This document shows, piece after piece, positions 30,842 through 33,089 of a stretch of 33,089 nt of DNA. Location: positions 1 to 33,089 of the forward strand of contig DEYX01000304.1 in NCBI GenBank assembly GCA_002365025.1, in the 5' to 3' direction. Made by a program: the position numbers and the translations under genes. Every line of letters begins with the position of its first letter. The first letter of the stretch is position 1. Source of the stretch: Hungatella sp. UBA3147. Its GTDB lineage: Bacteria; Bacillota; Clostridia; Lachnospirales; Lachnospiraceae. The notes under the pieces are model-generated. The model searched no databases and was not told the origin of the DNA. It was given only the letters and a program-made list of their open reading frames with translations.

Positions 30842-32116
30842 ATGAATAAAAAAGATATCTGGAAAAGCTATCGGTTCCCTATCCTGTTGGTGCTGGGAAT
30901 CCTGATCGGATCTGGTTTTGGATTGGTTGCAGGTGAAAAGGCTGCAATTGTAAAACCTCTTGGTGATATTTTCCTTAACTTGATGTTTACAATCGTTGTT
31001 CCGATGGTTATGGTTTCTATTTCCAGTGCTGTGGGAAGCATGGTAAATATGAAGCGCCTTGGTAGTATTTTAGTGAATCTTATCGTTGTTTTTATCGGCA
31101 CTGGCGCTGTCGCAGCTGTGCTGGTTCTGTTTGCAGTGAATATTTTCCCGCCTGCAGCAAGCACATCAATTGCTATGGGTGCATCGGAAGTCGGAGAAGC
31201 TACCGCTGTTGGTGACATGATTGTCGGAGCTCTTACTGTTTCTGATTTCCCGGACCTTTTAAGCCGCCAGAACATGCTTCCATTGATTATTTTTTCTGTC
31301 ATGTTCGGGTTCTGTGTAAGTGCATGCGGCGGTGACGAGAGTCCTGTGGGAAAAATGCTTACGAACTTAAATAATGTCATCATGAAGATGGTCAATTTAA
31401 TCATGAAATTTGCTCCGATCGGTCTGGGTGCATATTTTGCCAACTTAGTAGGCGAGTTTGGGCCAAGTTTAATTGGTGATTACGGCCGTTCCATGATCCT
31501 GTATTATCCACTCTGCTTAATTTATGTGGTAATATTCTTCCCATTGTATTCCTATATGGCAGGTGGAAAAGAAGGGGTTCGCCGTATGATGAAATTTGTA
31601 CCTACCCCCGCATTGACTGCTTTCGCAACTCAAAGCTCGATGGCTGCTTTGCCTGTAAATCTGGACGCTTGTGATAAAATGGGAGTTCCAAAGGATATTA
31701 GAGAGATTGTTCTTCCAATGGGAGCGACCATGCATATGGATGGTTCGGTATTATCTTCCATTGTTAAGATTGCATTTTTGTTTGGAGTGTTTCATCAACC
31801 GTTCACAGGAGTTGGTACTTATGCAATGTCAATTGTCGTAGCGATTTTGTCTGCATTTGTATTATCCGGAGCGCCGGGGGGAGGTCTGGTAGGCGAAATG
31901 CTGATTGTCGGTTTGTTTGGATTTCCACCAGAAGCATTTCCATTAATTGCGACTTTGGGTTTCCTGTTTGACCCTGCCGCTACCTGCTTAAATTCATCTG
32001 GTGATGCCATTGCATCCATGATGGTAGCCAGAATGGTTGAAGGGAAAGAATGGATTAATGATCGCTTAACAGGTAATAACAAAGAATTCGTTGAAAAATC
32101 AGATATTATTGCATAA
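30842..32116 (+). CDS. DAACS-family dicarboxylate/amino acid:cation symporter
   Basis: 424 residues, highly hydrophobic, with the glutamate-transporter-homologue layout. The first re-entrant loop is TAFATQSSMAALPVNLDA, close to the serine-rich SSxxTLP motif. The second half holds IVLPMGATMHMDGSVL (the NMDG-like region reads HMDG) and PGGGLVGEML. It probably imports the amino acid or cystine-type substrate of the neighbouring lyase (inference). It starts 63 bases after the lyase gene, with no terminator between, and the ribosome site AAGGAG precedes ATG 30842. Confidence 0.9.
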   Translation: MNKKDIWKSYRFPILLVLGILIGSGFGLVAGEKAAIVKPLGDIFLNLMFTIVVPMVMVSISSAVGSMVNMKRLGSILVNLIVVFIGTGAVAAVLVLFAVNIFPPAASTSIAMGASEVGEATAVGDMIVGALTVSDFPDLLSRQNMLPLIIFSVMFGFCVSACGGDESPVGKMLTNLNNVIMKMVNLIMKFAPIGLGAYFANLVGEFGPSLIGDYGRSMILYYPLCLIYVVIFFPLYSYMAGGKEGVRRMMKFVPTPALTAFATQSSMAALPVNLDACDKMGVPKDIREIVLPMGATMHMDGSVLSSIVKIAFLFGVFHQPFTGVGTYAMSIVVAILSAFVLSGAPGGGLVGEMLIVGLFGFPPEAFPLIATLGFLFDPAATCLNSSGDAIASMMVARMVEGKEWINDRLTGNNKEFVEKSDIIA

Positions 32117-32134
32117 AAGAAAGGAAAGATACCT

Positions 32135-32392
32135 ATGAAAATAACAATTATTGGAAGCCACTTATGTCCAGACACACTATACGCACTGAATAAGCTGATC
32201 GATAGGAAAGCCAGCGTAGATTTTAAAAATTTATCAGCGGATTTAAAGGATTTAAAAGCATATCTTGCTGCACGTGAATCGGAACCGGCATATGAAGAGG
32301 TTAAAGAGAACGGCGGTATTGGAATTCCATTTTTTATTCTTGAAGACGGAACTAAAACCTTAGACTTAGATGAGGTATTGGAAAAACTGTAA
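32135..32392 (+). CDS. Glutaredoxin-like small thioredoxin-fold protein
   Basis: 85 residues. It opens with a beta strand and the active-site-like SHLCPDT (Cys11), with threonine in the place of a second cysteine, so it is monothiol. The cis-proline region reads GGIGIPFFILEDG and fits a glutaredoxin/thioredoxin fold. It starts 18 bases after the symporter stop. A role in handling cysteine, persulfide or glutathione-like adducts made by the lyase is likely from context but unproven. Confidence 0.8.
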   Translation: MKITIIGSHLCPDTLYALNKLIDRKASVDFKNLSADLKDLKAYLAARESEPAYEEVKENGGIGIPFFILEDGTKTLDLDEVLEKL

Positions 32393-32426
32393 TATCCATA
32401 AAAGGTGAGTGGATTCAAAATTTAAT

Positions 32427-32478
32427 AAAGCGGGGTATATAGGAAGCTGCCAGAAATCTTCATATAAACCCCGCTTTT
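32427..32478 (+). terminator. Terminator after the glutaredoxin-like gene
   Basis: AAAGCGGGGT pairs with ACCCCGCTTT and the stem extends by TATA/TATA past one mismatch, followed by TTTTA. It ends the sigma54-driven unit before the desulfidase gene. Confidence 0.7.
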
Positions 32479-32520
32479 AGCCTCATCAAATAGCGAAGTG
32501 GGTTGTGAATATCCGATTGA

Positions 32521-32529
32521 TGATATAAT
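32521..32529 (+). promoter_or_regulatory. Extended -10 promoter of the cysteine desulfidase gene
   Basis: TGATATAAT combines a perfect TATAAT (32524-32529) with an upstream TGn. TTGTGA at 32503-32508 is a poorly spaced -35. It lies 35 bases before ATG 32564. Confidence 0.5.
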
Positions 32530-32563
32530 AAGTCGGAAGTCTGGGGCAATGGGGAGGATTGAT

Positions 32564-33089
32564 ATGGATACAAAAGATTTACGTTATACAACATATGTGC
32601 AGATATTAAAAGAAGAGTTAGTACCGGCAATGGGATGTACGGAACCGATTGCCTTAGGATATGGTGCGGCAAAAGCAAGAGATGTGCTTGGCGGCTTGCC
32701 TGATAAAGTAGAAGTACATGTAAGCTATAATATTATTAAAAATGTAAAAAGCGTTGTGGTGCCTAATACGGATGGCTTAAAGGGAATTGAGGCAGCAGTA
32801 GCAGCAGGAATCGTTGCGGGTGACGCTTCCAAGCATCTGGAGGTTATTTCCGTAGTTAGTAATGATAAAAAGTCAGAGATAAGGGACTTTGTGAATCATG
32901 TGCCAATTACGGTAAAAGCGATAGACGGAGAATTAACGTTTGACATCGTGCTCGTTTTATTTAAAGGGAATGAGTATGTAAAACTGAGAATCGCCCAATA
33001 TCATACAAATATCATATTGATTGAGAAAAATGGTGAAACATTATTTCATTTGGAAGCCGGCTGTGATCCAGGGAGCGTAAATAGTGTTG
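32564..33089 (+). CDS. cyuA: L-cysteine desulfidase CyuA-type (UPF0597), 3' end outside window
   Basis: 175 residues are present and the frame is open to the window end. The N-terminus carries VPAMGCTEPIALGYGAAKAR, the diagnostic UPF0597/CyuA block with the conserved Cys25, and VVPNTDGLKGIEAAVAAG follows. Family members degrade L-cysteine to pyruvate, ammonia and sulfide with a 4Fe-4S cluster, anaerobically. The ribosome site GGGGAGG precedes ATG 32564. It has its own promoter but follows the C-S lyase/symporter/glutaredoxin unit, which strengthens the case for a cysteine-degrading locus. A normal protein is more than 400 residues, so over half is missing. Confidence 0.85.
   Translation, partial: MDTKDLRYTTYVQILKEELVPAMGCTEPIALGYGAAKARDVLGGLPDKVEVHVSYNIIKNVKSVVVPNTDGLKGIEAAVAAGIVAGDASKHLEVISVVSNDKKSEIRDFVNHVPITVKAIDGELTFDIVLVLFKGNEYVKLRIAQYHTNIILIEKNGETLFHLEAGCDPGSVNSV

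Noticed and set aside
1..33089. CRISPR array, tRNA/rRNA genes, phage or intact insertion sequence
   Set aside because: No regularly spaced repeats, tRNA-like cloverleafs, transposase or phage genes were seen on either strand.

Overview
The window looks like a low-to-moderate GC Firmicute, most likely a Lachnospiraceae / Clostridium cluster XIVa organism (Lacrimispora- or Hungatella-like). This is an inference from strong AGGAGG-type ribosome sites, frequent GTG/TTG starts, lipoprotein-type binding proteins, YesM/YesN two-component genes and a TAXI-TRAP operon; no rRNA or other phylogenetic marker is present. By eye, bases 1-7400 are clearly more AT-rich than 7400-17500, which suggests blocks of different origin.

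Layout. (A) 1-6708: a Crp/Fnr-type regulator, then an operon for a DHDPS/NAL-family aldolase-lyase, a CoA-disulfide-reductase/NADH-oxidase-type flavoprotein, a PPC (DUF296) protein, a TAXI-type TRAP binding lipoprotein and a fused TRAP permease. The operon promoter (848-876) has a 13-bp dyad centred near -71, a good position for Crp-type activation. (B) 6709-7445: a gene-relic zone with a ridA 5' stub joined to a deleted, frameshifted FecCD permease fragment, then the promoter of the next unit. (C) 7446-17482: YesM-type sensor kinase, YesN-type AraC response regulator, sugar ABC binding lipoprotein, two permeases and two FAD_oxidored (PF12831-type) flavoenzymes; no ABC ATPase and no glycosidase are present. 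(D) 17538-18846: an orphan class I/II aminotransferase behind a highly structured leader RNA with its own promoter and a possible terminator.

(E) 18928-25944 is the most unusual region. A leftward, translationally coupled trio encodes a signal-less (cytosolic) ferric-binding-protein-like protein with a DUF1858-like N-terminus, a G3E/UreG-like GTPase with two Cys pairs, and an ABC ATPase with no permease and its own DUF1858-like N-terminus. Divergent from it, across an intergenic region with two perfect inverted repeats and one looser dyad, is an overlapping operon for a NirJ/AhbC-like radical SAM-SPASM protein plus a complete siderophore/cobalamin-type importer (FecB-, FecCD- and FecE-like). 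I infer a metal or metal-cofactor uptake, trafficking and modification system.

(F) 25983-27063: a ~104-nt near-perfect hairpin followed by four truncated genes (two AraC tails, an aldo/keto reductase middle and a FucU/RbsD tail), a deletion scar. (G) 27236-33089: a sigma54 enhancer-binding regulator, tandem candidate activator sites, an exact -24/-12 promoter, a MalY/PatB-type C-S lyase, a DAACS symporter, a glutaredoxin-like protein and, behind a separate promoter, the start of a CyuA-type cysteine desulfidase cut by the window end. Together these suggest sigma54-controlled cysteine/sulfur amino acid catabolism.
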